The notes under the pieces: generated by a model | Told to the model about the DNA's origin: nothing | What the model saw: the letters and a program-made list of their open reading frames with translations, nothing else | Database searches by the model: none | Assembly: GCA_964586425.1 (NCBI GenBank) | Contig: CAZPHI010000002.1 | Span: forward strand, 1 to 64,000 | From: CAZPHI01 sp964586425 | GTDB taxonomy: Bacteria > Bacillota > Clostridia > Lachnospirales > Lachnospiraceae | Direction of reading: 5' to 3' | DNA: 64,000 nucleotides | Program-made: the position numbers and the translations under genes | Part shown: piece after piece, positions 28,064-37,942 of the stretch | Position numbering within the stretch: the stretch's first letter is position 1 | Layout: each line of letters starts with the position of its first letter

Positions 28064-28524
28064 TATTTATCTTCCTTTCCAGTATTCATATCGTTATATC
28101 TAAAGCTTACAAGTTCATCTATTTCCTTTTTTTCCTGATCATTTAGTTCCTGTTTGAACTCTTCAAAAGCATTTTCCTTTAATTTCTCATGAATTTTGCG
28201 TTCCTGTACAGCTGTATTTAATCTCTGTCTTGCCAAATCAAGGTTCTTTCTAGCAACATGAATTGTGATTGCCTGTCTTTTTATCTGCTGTTTTGTAATC
28301 TCAATTGCATTAGCGCATCTGCTAATCATTGTGAAATTAAGTTTTTCAGATAAAAGCTCTTTATACTCATCCTCATATCCACGCTTTTTGTCAGAAAGCT
28401 CTTCCATCTTTTTTTCTTCATCATATAATTTTGCTGCAAACTCTGCATATTCGGTTTTAGCCTGTGTTTCCAGTCTCAGCTTAATATCCAGGATATTCTG
28501 CATTCTATACATGAATTTAGCCAT
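28063..28524 (-). CDS. fliJ: Flagellar export chaperone FliJ
   Basis: About 153 residues, almost entirely coiled coil, starting MAKFMYRMQNILDIK as FliJ does. An AAGGGA site sits nine bases before the ATG at 28524; an in-frame TTG further up touches that site. FliJ is the central stalk of the FliI ATPase and escorts substrates. It lies between fliI and motE, which supports the call despite weak sequence signature. Confidence 0.88.
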   Translation of the reverse strand: MAKFMYRMQNILDIKLRLETQAKTEYAEFAAKLYDEEKKMEELSDKKRGYEDEYKELLSEKLNFTMISRCANAIEITKQQIKRQAITIHVARKNLDLARQRLNTAVQERKIHEKLKENAFEEFKQELNDQEKKEIDELVSFRYNDMNTGKEDK

Positions 28525-28559
28525 ACGCTTCAATCCCTTCGACTATATTAATATTCTTC

Positions 28560-29870
28560 CTAACCAATTGTTCCAAATATATCAGTTAGCAGCTTCATCT
28601 CTTCGTCAAAATCGAATTTTTCATCTGTACCCTGCATCAAATATTCATTAACTGCATCAATCTTGGTTATAGCATAATCAATATTTTTGTTTGAGCCACT
28701 CTTATATGCACCAATATTAATTAAATCTTCAGCCTCATTATAAGTTGCAAGCACTGTTTTTAATTTGCCTGCCAGATTTTTATGATTTCTGTCAACTATC
28801 TGACTCATACATCTTGAAATACTCTGTAATATATCGATTGCCGGATAATGATTCTTATGTCCTAATTTTCTAGATAACATAATATGTCCATCAAGAATAC
28901 TTCTTGCCGTATCAGTAATTGGTTCATTGAAATCATCGCCATCAACAAGTACTGTATATAATCCTGTAATTGAACCCTTAGAGGACATTCCGGCTCGCTC
29001 AAGTAGCTTCGGCATCTCACTATATACACTAGGTGGATATCCTCTTGTAACAGGCGGTTCACCCGATGCAAGACCAATTTCTCTTTGAGCCATAGAAAAA
29101 CGTGTCAATGAATCCATCATCAATAACACATCTTTACCCTGGTCACGAAAATATTCGGCGATAGCCGTCGCTGTTTTTGCTGCTTTATTACGAATTAATG
29201 CTGGCTTATCAGACGTTGCGACTACCAGTACACTTCTTTTCATACCTTCTTCGCCCAAATCTCTTTCGACGAACTCTCTTACTTCTCTTCCTCGCTCACC
29301 AATTAGAGCTATAACATTAATATCTGCTTTAGTATTCCTTGCAAACATACCAAGAAGGGTACTTTTACCTACACCACTTCCTGCAAAGATTCCAATTCTC
29401 TGTCCTTTTCCAACTGTTAGTAATCCATCAACAGCTTTAACGCCTAATGGAAGTACTTCACTAATTATTTCTCGTGACATAGGGTCTGGTGGTGCTGCAT
29501 CTACCGGATATTCTTCACTAACATCAAAATGATCCTCTCCTATCGGATTACCAAGTCCATCAAGAGTATGTCCAAGCATATCAAAGCCTACTTTAACACT
29601 TAATGATTTTTCAGTATTTTCCACAATACAGCCAGGTCCGATTCCATCTACACTATCAAATGGCATCAAAAGTACTCTTGAATCATTAAAACCTACAACT
29701 TCCGCGAATACTTCCTGCTGTCCATCAGCAGATTTAATTCTGCAAAGATCGTTCAGTTTCGCATCTGGTCCTGTTGATTCGATTGTAAGTCCTACTATTT
29801 TGGATACCTTTCCCATCTTTTTGTAATATGTATGTTCTGTAAGTTGAAGGTATTTTTGCATATCCGACAT
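28560..29870 (-). CDS. fliI: Flagellar export ATPase FliI
   Basis: 436 residues. Walker A GIFAGSGVGKST (about 159-170), ALIGERGREVREF, Walker B VLLMMDSLTRFSMAQREIG and the conserved GEPPVTRGYPPSVYSEMPKL landmark identify the F1-like export ATPase. It energises unfolding and delivery of substrates to FlhA. A GAGGAAA site precedes the ATG, and it follows fliH by 45 bases. Confidence 0.96.
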   Translation of the reverse strand: MSDMQKYLQLTEHTYYKKMGKVSKIVGLTIESTGPDAKLNDLCRIKSADGQQEVFAEVVGFNDSRVLLMPFDSVDGIGPGCIVENTEKSLSVKVGFDMLGHTLDGLGNPIGEDHFDVSEEYPVDAAPPDPMSREIISEVLPLGVKAVDGLLTVGKGQRIGIFAGSGVGKSTLLGMFARNTKADINVIALIGERGREVREFVERDLGEEGMKRSVLVVATSDKPALIRNKAAKTATAIAEYFRDQGKDVLLMMDSLTRFSMAQREIGLASGEPPVTRGYPPSVYSEMPKLLERAGMSSKGSITGLYTVLVDGDDFNEPITDTARSILDGHIMLSRKLGHKNHYPAIDILQSISRCMSQIVDRNHKNLAGKLKTVLATYNEAEDLINIGAYKSGSNKNIDYAITKIDAVNEYLMQGTDEKFDFDEEMKLLTDIFGTIG

Positions 29871-29915
29871 AATTTCCTCATTCCTTAGCCATTTATCTAT
29901 GTCTGATTCAATAGT

Positions 29916-30773
29916 CTAATTAAGGCTGCTTAATATCTTAATTTTACTAATTAATCTTTTTAACTGAATATCAAGACTACAATCAAATACACCATAATCT
30001 GTCTCTATCATGCATTGATTCTTCTCAAGTGATTTGTCTTCTACGATATCAAGCTGAATGTCCTTTGACATCGCACAATATATCTTACCCTGATTATTAG
30101 CGAGAAACGAATAATCATCAGGTGATACTTTTATCACAAAATTTGAACTCGACTCAGCATTTTCCATAACACTATTAACTAAGCTTAAAATCATAGATTT
30201 ATCATCATCAGCAATTGTATGTATCACTTTGGAAAATACCTCTAGCAATGTACTAGCAAGTTCCGGTTCAAGAGACTTCTTCATATCATCATATTCCTGC
30301 TGGAGCTGATTCAATTTGTCATCATATTCCTGCTGCAATTGTGTCTCTTTATCATTAATTTCATTCTGAGCTCCCACCATGCCTTCATCATATCCCTCAG
30401 TATAAGCCTTCTGTCTTATGCTTGAAGCATTATTATTAGCATCATTAATTATAGCTGTTGCCTCTTCATTAGCTTGTGCTACAACTTCATTAGCCCTTCT
30501 TGTTGCTTCTTCAATATCCACATCATGAATATATGCTGACTTGGTGTCACTATCAGAATCGTTTGTTAACGCTGCAATACCATCTTCATCTTCTTCAGAT
30601 ACTAATTCATTAACAACTTTTGCATCAAGGCCATTAACAAATCCGTCAGCATCAATACGCTGTTTTGATGCCTGTGTTCTCAATGTATCTATCTTTGACT
30701 GTATTAATTGATTATAATCTATAACTCTCTCATCCTGGCTTATTATCTTGTTAAACTTTAAGAGATTAGACAA
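29916..30773 (-). CDS. fliH: Flagellar export regulator FliH
   Basis: 285 residues. The acidic, Ala/Asn-rich N-terminal half is helical and a coiled coil (about 148-172, Gln/Asp/Tyr repeats) leads to the C-terminal FliH/V-ATPase E-like domain. It anchors FliI to the C-ring. The TTG start at 30773 overlaps the fliG stop by eight bases and is served by GAGGTGA inside fliG. Confidence 0.88.
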   Translation of the reverse strand: MSNLLKFNKIISQDERVIDYNQLIQSKIDTLRTQASKQRIDADGFVNGLDAKVVNELVSEEDEDGIAALTNDSDSDTKSAYIHDVDIEEATRRANEVVAQANEEATAIINDANNNASSIRQKAYTEGYDEGMVGAQNEINDKETQLQQEYDDKLNQLQQEYDDMKKSLEPELASTLLEVFSKVIHTIADDDKSMILSLVNSVMENAESSSNFVIKVSPDDYSFLANNQGKIYCAMSKDIQLDIVEDKSLEKNQCMIETDYGVFDCSLDIQLKRLISKIKILSSLN

Positions 30774-31791
30774 TTATCTCGTCACCTCCACCTCTAGCAA
30801 TAACAATTTCTGCTGAATCTTCAAGTTTTCTGATTATATTAACAATCTTCTGCTGAGCCTCTTCAACATCCTTCATACGAACAGGACCCATAAAGTCCAT
30901 GTCCTCTTTGATCATAACCGCTAGACGTTTTGAAAGGTTATTAAGTATAACATTCTGTACTTCTTCGTTAGAGCCTTTAAGTGCAAGAGCAAGGTCTGAG
31001 TTATCGACATCTCTAAGGACACGCTGAATAGCTCTGTCATCAAGAGATAGAATATCTTCGAATACGAACATCTTTCTACGGATTTCATCTGCAAGCTCTG
31101 GTTCTTCGATTTCAAGAGTTTCCATAATACGTTTTTCAGTACCTCTATCAACCGAATTCAATATCTCTACGATTGCATCTACACCACCGACAATTGTATA
31201 ATCCTGATTAACAAGTGATGCAAGTTTTCTTTCCAATACTTTTTCAACCTGTTTGATTACATCTGGTGATGTTCTATCCATCTGTGCAATACGTTTTGCA
31301 ACATCTGCCTGTTTTTCAGGTGGAAGTGCGGACACTACCATTGAAGACTGTGATGGAGGCAAATATGATAATATAAGAGCAATTGTCTGTGGATGCTCAT
31401 CCTGTATAAAGTTAAGCAGCTGACTTGGATCCGTTTTTCTAATGAATTCAAATGGTCTAACCTGCAAGCTTGCTGTAAGTTTTCCGATAACATCTCTTGC
31501 CTTATCAGAACCAAGTGCTTTTTCAAGAAGTTCTTTGGCATAAGATATACCACCTTCAGCAATATACTGCTGTGCAAGACATATCTCATAGAATTCATTA
31601 AGAACCTGTTCTTTTGTCTGAGGTGATACACTGCTTGTATTAGCAATTTCAAGTGTTAGCTGCTCTATTTCCTCTTCTTTTAAATGTTTAAATATCTTTG
31701 AGGATTTCTCTGGTCCGAGAGCAATTAGTAATACCGCCGCTTTTTCGATACCATCCATATCGCTATTTTGTGTACTATTATTTCTTGCCAT
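30766..31791 (-). CDS. fliG: Flagellar motor switch protein FliG
   Basis: 341 residues. N-terminal FliF-binding domain (AAVLLIALGPEKSSKIFKHL), middle Glu-His-Pro-Gln motif (EHPQTIALILSYLPP) and a C-terminal torque domain with the charged helix (DDRAIQRVLRDVDNSDLALAL) are all present. FliG transmits stator force. It overlaps fliH by eight bases and follows fliF by six. Confidence 0.97.
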   Translation of the reverse strand: MARNNSTQNSDMDGIEKAAVLLIALGPEKSSKIFKHLKEEEIEQLTLEIANTSSVSPQTKEQVLNEFYEICLAQQYIAEGGISYAKELLEKALGSDKARDVIGKLTASLQVRPFEFIRKTDPSQLLNFIQDEHPQTIALILSYLPPSQSSMVVSALPPEKQADVAKRIAQMDRTSPDVIKQVEKVLERKLASLVNQDYTIVGGVDAIVEILNSVDRGTEKRIMETLEIEEPELADEIRRKMFVFEDILSLDDRAIQRVLRDVDNSDLALALKGSNEEVQNVILNNLSKRLAVMIKEDMDFMGPVRMKDVEEAQQKIVNIIRKLEDSAEIVIARGGGDEIIV

Positions 31792-31797
31792 ATGTCA

Positions 31798-33420
31798 TCA
31801 CTCCCAATCATCATTCAGCCAGTTACGAAGTAACAATGCAACGGCTTCTGGATTTTCATCAACAAATTTTTCGATAGCTTTTCTAGTTTCTGACTTCTCC
31901 TGCAAATCAATATCATCAACAGATAGCTGATTTTCTTTGGTTGTAGCCAACATTTCTTCAACAGATAATTCTGGTTCAGTTTCCTCAACAGTAAGAGGTC
32001 TTGCACTTCTGAATAATACGAATCCAAGTAATCCAAGAATTACTACTGCCAGTGCAATCTCCAGCCAGAATGTAACAGTCTGTGTTACAGGTGTTGATTC
32101 TGCATCAATAAAGTAAGGAACCTGATAAGCCATTACTGCTATATTCCTAGTTCCAATACCTGTACCATTAGATAATAAGGCAATCCACTGATCATTAACA
32201 TCAATTTGAACTGGATTACTATTAGCGGCTTTGTATTCTTCCCAAGTTGTATTGTCAAGATAGCCTAAAGCTTCACACTCTTCTTCGTTATACATAACAT
32301 TCTTGGTGAGTACTACAGACATTGTACTATCTGCATACATAACCTGACCTGGGTTTTTATTTGTAGTAGTAACTATTACATTAGGACTATACTGATACTT
32401 CTTGAGTGTATATTCTGAAGTTGAACCAGTACCATCGGTAACATAATATGTTGTATCCTCATCATTACTTGATGTTCCTGGTACACCACCTGAACCAGTA
32501 CCACCTGTAGAAGCCTCTTCATATGATTCAAGAAGCATACCCTGTTCCATACCATCTGGTGGATAGTACTCTGTAATTATTTCATTAACCTGATCCCAGT
32601 TCATATTCAAATTCATAGTTATTGCAACATCATCAAACATCTTTGTACTTACTATATCCTGTTTGATACTAGTCTTCATAGAAGACTCTAATAGATTTTT
32701 ATACTTAAGCTGACTATTAATACCTACAGATGAAGAGCCTGCCCCTGCTGATAAAGAATCAGAGCCTGAGAACAATAATTCTCCCGATGTATTAATAATT
32801 GTTATTTTATTAGTTGATGTATTACCTACATTAGTAGCAAGAAATTGTGCTAAATTGGCCGCTGTATCCTCTGCCATAGTTTTAGTAAGATTAAGTACTA
32901 CTGACACAGATGCATCTGTTTTAGTAGAGGAATATACCGAATTATTCTCTGGAAGCACAACCGTTACAGATGCACTCTTAACGCCATCAATTGCAGATAA
33001 ATCATTAGCGAACTTATTCTCAAGATATAACTGATATCTCTTCTGTTTATCTGTTTCTGTTGTATTAAAGCTGCTATTTAATGCATCATCTAAAGTATAT
33101 CCATCTGCCTTAATATCTGCTGTAGCTAAAGCCATCTTTGCATCTGTAAGATTTTTTTTGTTAACACGTACAATCATGTTCGTATCATCAACCTGATAAT
33201 CGTATCCATTAGTATTCATCAATGTCGTAACTTCCTGTAACTCGCTATATGAAGCACACTGAGTTAGTGTTTCATACGATGGTTTTTGAATAACGACAAC
33301 AAGTATTATCAAAGCAATGACCACAATTGCAGCCACACTTATAATAATACTCTTCTGCTTTCTATCATATTTTTTCCATATTTCCAATAATTTCTGTGGA
33401 ATTTGTTTCAGCTTATCCAT
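31798..33420 (-). CDS. fliF: Flagellar MS-ring protein FliF
   Basis: 540 residues. Two membrane helices (about 24-45 and 444-465) flank the ring-building domains, including the YscJ/FliF block (NKFANDLSAIDGVKSASVTVV). The C-terminal tail (AVALLLRNWLNDD) binds FliG. It forms the MS-ring in the membrane. The ribosome site is weak (GGTGTAG). Confidence 0.95.
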   Translation of the reverse strand: MDKLKQIPQKLLEIWKKYDRKQKSIIISVAAIVVIALIILVVVIQKPSYETLTQCASYSELQEVTTLMNTNGYDYQVDDTNMIVRVNKKNLTDAKMALATADIKADGYTLDDALNSSFNTTETDKQKRYQLYLENKFANDLSAIDGVKSASVTVVLPENNSVYSSTKTDASVSVVLNLTKTMAEDTAANLAQFLATNVGNTSTNKITIINTSGELLFSGSDSLSAGAGSSSVGINSQLKYKNLLESSMKTSIKQDIVSTKMFDDVAITMNLNMNWDQVNEIITEYYPPDGMEQGMLLESYEEASTGGTGSGGVPGTSSNDEDTTYYVTDGTGSTSEYTLKKYQYSPNVIVTTTNKNPGQVMYADSTMSVVLTKNVMYNEEECEALGYLDNTTWEEYKAANSNPVQIDVNDQWIALLSNGTGIGTRNIAVMAYQVPYFIDAESTPVTQTVTFWLEIALAVVILGLLGFVLFRSARPLTVEETEPELSVEEMLATTKENQLSVDDIDLQEKSETRKAIEKFVDENPEAVALLLRNWLNDDWE

Positions 33421-33466
33421 TCATCTACACCCGTATTTGCAATCTATTTATTTTATGTGTAACAAA

Positions 33467-33811
33467 TTATATCTGCATATTCATTATTTCTTTATAAGCA
33501 TCAAGTACCTTATCTCTGATAGCTACTGTATAAGATAATGCAAGATTTGCTTTCTGCTGAATTACACCTAATTCATGCGTACTTGTAATATTACCAAGTG
33601 CAAAATCCACTTCTGCCTGCTGCGCATCTTGTATATACTGATTTGTACTATCCAAAAGGCTAACCGCGTTACTATATATCGAATCAAAGGTGCTATCAGA
33701 ATCACTGCCATCAACAGCTGCCACTCCGCTAGTTGCATTAGTATTCATAGCATTGGTTATCTTACTTGTGTAATCCGTATTCAAATTCTGAATCATTGAT
33801 GATATATCCAT
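33467..33811 (-). CDS. fliE: Hook-basal body protein FliE
   Basis: 114 residues. The C-terminal helix signature is typical (STHELGVIQQKANLALSYTV, then RDKVLDAYKEIMNMQI). FliE joins the MS-ring to the proximal rod. A GAGG site precedes the ATG. Order flgB-flgC-fliE-fliF is the standard Firmicutes arrangement. Confidence 0.94.
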   Translation of the reverse strand: MDISSMIQNLNTDYTSKITNAMNTNATSGVAAVDGSDSDSTFDSIYSNAVSLLDSTNQYIQDAQQAEVDFALGNITSTHELGVIQQKANLALSYTVAIRDKVLDAYKEIMNMQI

Positions 33812-33843
33812 TAATATCTACCTCACTGTATTAATTAGTATTA

Positions 33844-34293
33844 CTAGTTTGTACCTATCTCCAAGCCCTTGCTTGCCATTGATTTTCCTGCGTTAAATGC
33901 TGTTACATTCGCTTCATATGATCTAGTAGCGTCAATCAGATCCGTCATCTCCTGAACAATATTCACATTAGGATATGTTACATATCCATTCTCATCAGCA
34001 TCTGGATGTGATGGATCATAGACAAGAGACATCTCTGATTCTGTATCCTCTTCAACAGATGAGACTTTGACACCATTACCAGCTATACCCGACTTAGCAG
34101 CCTGAAATACTGTACTAAAAGAAGCTGGTGAATTCGTTTTTTCTTGAAATACAACCTGTTTTCTTACATAAGGTGTACCATCTGATGTTCTTGTTGTATT
34201 AACATTAGCAATGTTTTCAGAAATAACATCCGTTCTAAGTCTTTGAGCTGTCATTCCTGAAGCTGCAATATTAAACTGTGAAAATAATGCCAT
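33844..34293 (-). CDS. flgC: Flagellar basal-body rod protein FlgC
   Basis: 149 residues. N-terminal rod motif (FNIAASGMTAQRLRTDVISEN, then IANVNTTR) and C-terminal helix (VNIVQEMTDLIDATRSYEAN) match FlgC. It builds the proximal rod with FlgB. AAGGAGG lies six to seven bases before the ATG. Confidence 0.96.
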   Translation of the reverse strand: MALFSQFNIAASGMTAQRLRTDVISENIANVNTTRTSDGTPYVRKQVVFQEKTNSPASFSTVFQAAKSGIAGNGVKVSSVEEDTESEMSLVYDPSHPDADENGYVTYPNVNIVQEMTDLIDATRSYEANVTAFNAGKSMASKGLEIGTN

Positions 34294-34307
34294 AATTGTT
34301 CCTCCTT

Positions 34308-34703
34308 TTATGAAATTGCTGTTTTTATTCTATTAAATTCATTACTCATACTATCAATAAGTGCATTGTAATTCAACTGATTAGAGGCTAACTCTACATT
34401 CTCAGTTTCAATATCTACATTATTACCATCGAGTCTATAAGAAAGTGTTGAACTATCAGTATATACACGTGTACCAATTGTATCATAATCAATATTTTTA
34501 ACTTTCTGTGTCAATGAAGCGTGACCAGGTGCTGCAGTTTGAATTGCAGAATTAAGATATGTTGCAAATTCAACATCCTGTCTCTTATATCCTGGTGTAT
34601 CTACATTAGCAATATTATTAGTTAATACTTCATTCCTCTGCCAACTTGCATTAGCAGCAGAATTCAGCACATCAATGTAACTATATGCTCCTGATGAAAA
34701 CAT
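34308..34703 (-). CDS. flgB: Flagellar basal-body rod protein FlgB
   Basis: 131 residues. It carries the rod signature (ANASWQRNEVLTNNIANVDT then PGYKRQDVEF) and the C-terminal helix (LASNQLNYNALIDSMSNEF). It is the first gene of the first flagellar unit, directly after a promoter, with an AAAGGAGG ribosome site. Confidence 0.96.
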   Translation of the reverse strand: MFSSGAYSYIDVLNSAANASWQRNEVLTNNIANVDTPGYKRQDVEFATYLNSAIQTAAPGHASLTQKVKNIDYDTIGTRVYTDSSTLSYRLDGNNVDIETENVELASNQLNYNALIDSMSNEFNRIKTAIS

Positions 34704-34779
34704 AAACTGCCTCCTTTATTCTTATTTATTATCATTTATATACTAAATCAATTATAATTTCAAAATAACCCTAGATTAT

Positions 34780-34807
34780 ATTATAAGTTATATAAGGAAA
34801 ATTACAA
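34780..34807 (-). promoter_or_regulatory. Promoter of the flgB flagellar unit
   Basis: Minus-strand TTGTAA (34802-34807), a 16-base spacer and a perfect TATAAT (34780-34785) form a sigma-A-type promoter about 75 bases before flgB. A second TATAAT overlaps at 34775-34780. The -35 box lies in one arm of a perfect hairpin, so binding of a regulator there would occlude it. No sigma-28-type promoter was seen. Confidence 0.65.
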
Positions 34808-34835
34808 GATTTTTTTACAAAATCTTGTAGTTTTT
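34803..34835 (+). terminator. Perfect hairpin overlapping the flgB -35, U-tract on the plus strand
   Basis: An 11-bp perfect stem (34803-34813 with 34819-34829), loop TTTAC and TTTTT (34831-34835) on the plus strand look like an intrinsic terminator for opposed transcription, yet no plus gene exists here. It resembles in layout the hairpin before motA. On the minus strand the distal arm overlaps the flgB -35 box. Confidence 0.55.
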
Positions 34836-34886
34836 ATACTTTTATCACAATTTACACCACAATATATTGTCATATCTATATAACAT

Positions 34887-34922
34887 AAAACGGAACCACT
34901 TCTTTATTTGAAATGGTTCCGT
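34887..34922 (-). terminator. Intrinsic terminator after codY
   Basis: A 9-bp perfect GC-containing stem (34890-34898 with 34914-34922; arms ACGGAACCA and TGGTTCCGT) followed on the minus strand by TTTATG lies 30 bases after the codY stop. It separates the topA-codY genes from the flagellar unit. Confidence 0.75.
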
Positions 34923-34952
34923 CCACATACTCACAATCCTTGTGATAATAAT

Positions 34953-35720
34953 TTACTTTATATTCTTTAATTCGTCAAACACTACTTCATTAACAACCTT
35001 GATATATGTTCCTTTCATTCCCGAAGAACGTGATTCAATTACACCAGCGCTCTCAAACTTACGGAGTGCATTAACAATAACAGATCTTGTAATACCTACT
35101 CTATCTGCTATCTTACTGGCAACTAATACACCTTCTGTACCATCAAGTTCTTCAAATATATGTTTGATAGCCTCAAGTTCTGAGAATGATAATGTATTAA
35201 TAGCTGACTTAACAATCTGCTGTTTGCGATTCTCTTCTGCATTCTCTTCATTAACGGAACGCATCATCTCAAGTCCCACAACAGTTGTTCCATATTCACT
35301 AAGTATTATATCATCAATTTCATATTCCTTATCACTCTTGTACATGAATAAAGTACCAAGTCTCTCGCCTGCTATATCTATTGGAGCTAGCAAAGCAAAA
35401 AACTTCTTAACGTTGTCAGATGTAAATCCTAAAGTTGAAAGATTCACATTCTCTTTTGTAGACAAAACACTCAACAGTCTCTCATTAAGCATGGTATCAA
35501 TAAAACCACCAACTTCATCAAAAATAAGTTCATCGATTTTGTCAACTCCGTCACAGAAACCTGTTCCTAATACCTTACCTTTTTTACTGATAACCAATAT
35601 ATTCGACTCAAGAATTCCACTTAAGACACCACAAATATCGTTAAATACAACTCTGTTTGAATTATTGTTATGCAGCAGTTTATTAATTTTCCTAGTTTTG
35701 TCTAACAACTGAACGCTCAT
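34953..35720 (-). CDS. codY: GTP-sensing global repressor CodY
   Basis: 255 residues, usual length. The N-terminal GAF domain that binds branched-chain amino acids (about 1-155) and the C-terminal winged helix-turn-helix (ASKIADRVGITRSVIVNALR, then KFESAGVIESRSSGMKGTY) are clear. CodY represses nutrient-scavenging and often motility genes when GTP and amino acids are plentiful. It has its own promoter, and its terminator lies before the flgB promoter. Its position beside the flagellar unit suggests, but does not show, regulation of motility. Confidence 0.97.
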   Translation of the reverse strand: MSVQLLDKTRKINKLLHNNNSNRVVFNDICGVLSGILESNILVISKKGKVLGTGFCDGVDKIDELIFDEVGGFIDTMLNERLLSVLSTKENVNLSTLGFTSDNVKKFFALLAPIDIAGERLGTLFMYKSDKEYEIDDIILSEYGTTVVGLEMMRSVNEENAEENRKQQIVKSAINTLSFSELEAIKHIFEELDGTEGVLVASKIADRVGITRSVIVNALRKFESAGVIESRSSGMKGTYIKVVNEVVFDELKNIK

Positions 35721-35779
35721 ATTGTACCTCCTTGTGTACTACTATTAAAAATAAGAGAAATATTAATTGCTTTTAATAA

Positions 35780-35808
35780 ACTTTAACACATATCTTCAAT
35801 ATTTTCAA
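35780..35808 (-). promoter_or_regulatory. Promoter of codY
   Basis: Minus-strand TTGAAA (35803-35808), a 17-base spacer and TAAAGT (35780-35785) sit about 60 bases before codY. The -35 lies in a small AATATT/AATATT dyad. topA has no terminator after it, so codY is probably also read from upstream. Confidence 0.5.
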
Positions 35809-35828
35809 TATTTTTTACACAATTTGTC

Positions 35829-37892
35829 TTATTTATTTTCAATGAATCCACAATTGCTATCTGAACAAACTAATTTATTCCCTTTTTCCACCATGTATTT
35901 GCCGCATTTTTGACACTTTTTGTCCGAAGGTTTCTGCCATGACATAAATTCACATGTTGGATTATCTTCGCATCCGTAGTACTTTCTTCCTTTTTTTGTT
36001 TTACGAATTACAACTTCTTTTCCGCAAATTGGACAGGCAACTCCTGCTTTTTCAAGGTATGGCTTTGTATTCTTGCATTCTGGGAATCCCGGACATGCAA
36101 GGAATTTACCATGTGGACCATATTTTATAACCATATTGCGTCCACATTCCTCACATATTACATCTGTTACCTCATCTTCTATCTTAATATTCTCAAGTTC
36201 TTTTTGTGCTGCTTTCACTGCTTCATCCAAATCAGGATAAAAATTACGAATTACAGTCTTCCAATTAACTTTTCCATCGCCAACACTATCAAGCAACGAT
36301 TCCATAGTAGCAGTAAAATTAACATCTACAATACTTGGAAATGCTTTAATCATAATTCCATTAACAGCTTCGCCAAGTTCAGTTATATATAAATTCTTAT
36401 TTTCTTTTGCGACATATCTTCTTGCAATAATTGTAGAAATAGTTGGTGCATATGTTGAAGGACGTCCAATTCCCAGTTCTTCAAGAGTTTTTACTAATGA
36501 TGCTTCTGTATAATGTGCAGGTGGCTGCGTAAAATGCTGTTTTGATTCTAATTCATCAAGAGATAATTGAGAATTCTCGTCAAGCCCCTTCATCATAACA
36601 TTATTATCTTCTTTTTCTTCATCAGAATCCTTATATACTGACATAAATCCATCAAATTTGATTTTTGATGCAGCAACATTAAATCTATACTTTCCAGCTG
36701 CTATTTTAACTGATGTAGTTTCATAAACTGCAGCACTCATTCTGCTGGCAGTAAAACGCTTCCATATTAACTGATATAATCTGAACTGTTCTCTGCTTAA
36801 TGATTCTTTAACAATTGTTGGTGTTAATGAAAGATTAGTTGGTCTAATAGCCTCATGCGCATCCTGAATTTTCTTCTTAGAATCTTTCGCAGCACTATTA
36901 TGTGCAGAATATTGCGCACCATAGTTCTCTAATATAAAATCATGTGCCATAACTTCAGCTTCATCCGCTACTCTTGTAGAATCTGTTCTTAGGTATGTAA
37001 TAAGACCTATTGTTCCATGTCCTTTTACATCTACACCCTCATACAGCTGCTGTGCAATTCTCATCGTTTTCTGTGTTGTAAAATTCAATGTTTTTGAAGC
37101 TTCCTGCTGTAATGTACTTGTCGTAAACGGCAATGGAGCTTTTTTTACTTTTTCACCTTTTTTAACACTGTCAACCTTAAAATCCTGTTTTTTGACATCT
37201 TTTACAATCTTATCCATCTCTTCTTTTGAATGGATATCAATCTTTCCTTTTGAATCTCCGTAAAATTTTGCATCAAGTTTCTTCTTTTCTCCCTTAACAT
37301 TAAGCATCGCATCTAATGACCAATATTCTTCAGGGATAAATGCATTAATTTCATCTTCTCTATCACATATAATTCTAAGTGCTACTGACTGAACTCTACC
37401 AGCACTTAACCCTCTTTTAACTTTTGCCCACAAAACAGGACTAATGCTATATCCAACCATTCTATCGAGCACACGTCTTGACTGCTGTGCATCTACTAAA
37501 TCCATATCTATTTTTCTTGCTTCTTTTAATGAAGTTTTAACAGCATTTTTTGTAATTTCATTAAAGCTAATTCTGTATATATCTTTATCTTCTAGCTTAA
37601 GAGCCTTCGCAAGATGCCATGATATTGCCTCTCCTTCACGATCGGGATCAGTTGCGAGATACACTTTGTCAGCTTTTTTTACTTCTTTTCTTAATGCTGC
37701 AAGAATATCTCCTTTACCACGTATTGTAATATATTTAGGTTCAAAATCATGTTCTATATCAATACCCATCTGACTCTTCGGCAGATCTCGAATATGTCCA
37801 TTAGATGCCATAACTTCATAATTAGCACCTAGGAATTTCTTGATGGTTTTTACCTTAGCTGGTGATTCTACAATTACCAAATATTTTGCCAT
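35829..37892 (-). CDS. topA: DNA topoisomerase I
   Basis: 687 residues from the ATG at 37892 (GGAG seven bases upstream; an earlier ATG overlaps the site). Toprim domain (YLVIVESPAKVKT, DPDREGEAISWH), the active-site Tyr in LITYLRTDSTR (about residue 303) and three C-terminal four-Cys zinc ribbons (about 570-687) are present. It relaxes negative supercoils. It is the third gene of the comM-dprA-topA cluster. Confidence 0.97.
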   Translation of the reverse strand: MAKYLVIVESPAKVKTIKKFLGANYEVMASNGHIRDLPKSQMGIDIEHDFEPKYITIRGKGDILAALRKEVKKADKVYLATDPDREGEAISWHLAKALKLEDKDIYRISFNEITKNAVKTSLKEARKIDMDLVDAQQSRRVLDRMVGYSISPVLWAKVKRGLSAGRVQSVALRIICDREDEINAFIPEEYWSLDAMLNVKGEKKKLDAKFYGDSKGKIDIHSKEEMDKIVKDVKKQDFKVDSVKKGEKVKKAPLPFTTSTLQQEASKTLNFTTQKTMRIAQQLYEGVDVKGHGTIGLITYLRTDSTRVADEAEVMAHDFILENYGAQYSAHNSAAKDSKKKIQDAHEAIRPTNLSLTPTIVKESLSREQFRLYQLIWKRFTASRMSAAVYETTSVKIAAGKYRFNVAASKIKFDGFMSVYKDSDEEKEDNNVMMKGLDENSQLSLDELESKQHFTQPPAHYTEASLVKTLEELGIGRPSTYAPTISTIIARRYVAKENKNLYITELGEAVNGIMIKAFPSIVDVNFTATMESLLDSVGDGKVNWKTVIRNFYPDLDEAVKAAQKELENIKIEDEVTDVICEECGRNMVIKYGPHGKFLACPGFPECKNTKPYLEKAGVACPICGKEVVIRKTKKGRKYYGCEDNPTCEFMSWQKPSDKKCQKCGKYMVEKGNKLVCSDSNCGFIENK

Positions 37893-37942
37893 ATTAATCT
37901 CCATTCTATAACACTTTTGTATTAGAGAAGTCCGTATTAAAT

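Noticed and set aside
34942..35712. Plus-strand gene of 256 codons opposite codY
   Set aside because: It mirrors codY codon by codon, has no ribosome site and no protein family resemblance; codY itself is unambiguous.
35786..35808. CodY-binding box upstream of codY and flgB
   Set aside because: AATATTTTCAATATT near codY and AATTTTCC near flgB match the 15-base CodY consensus in only part; too many mismatches to claim.
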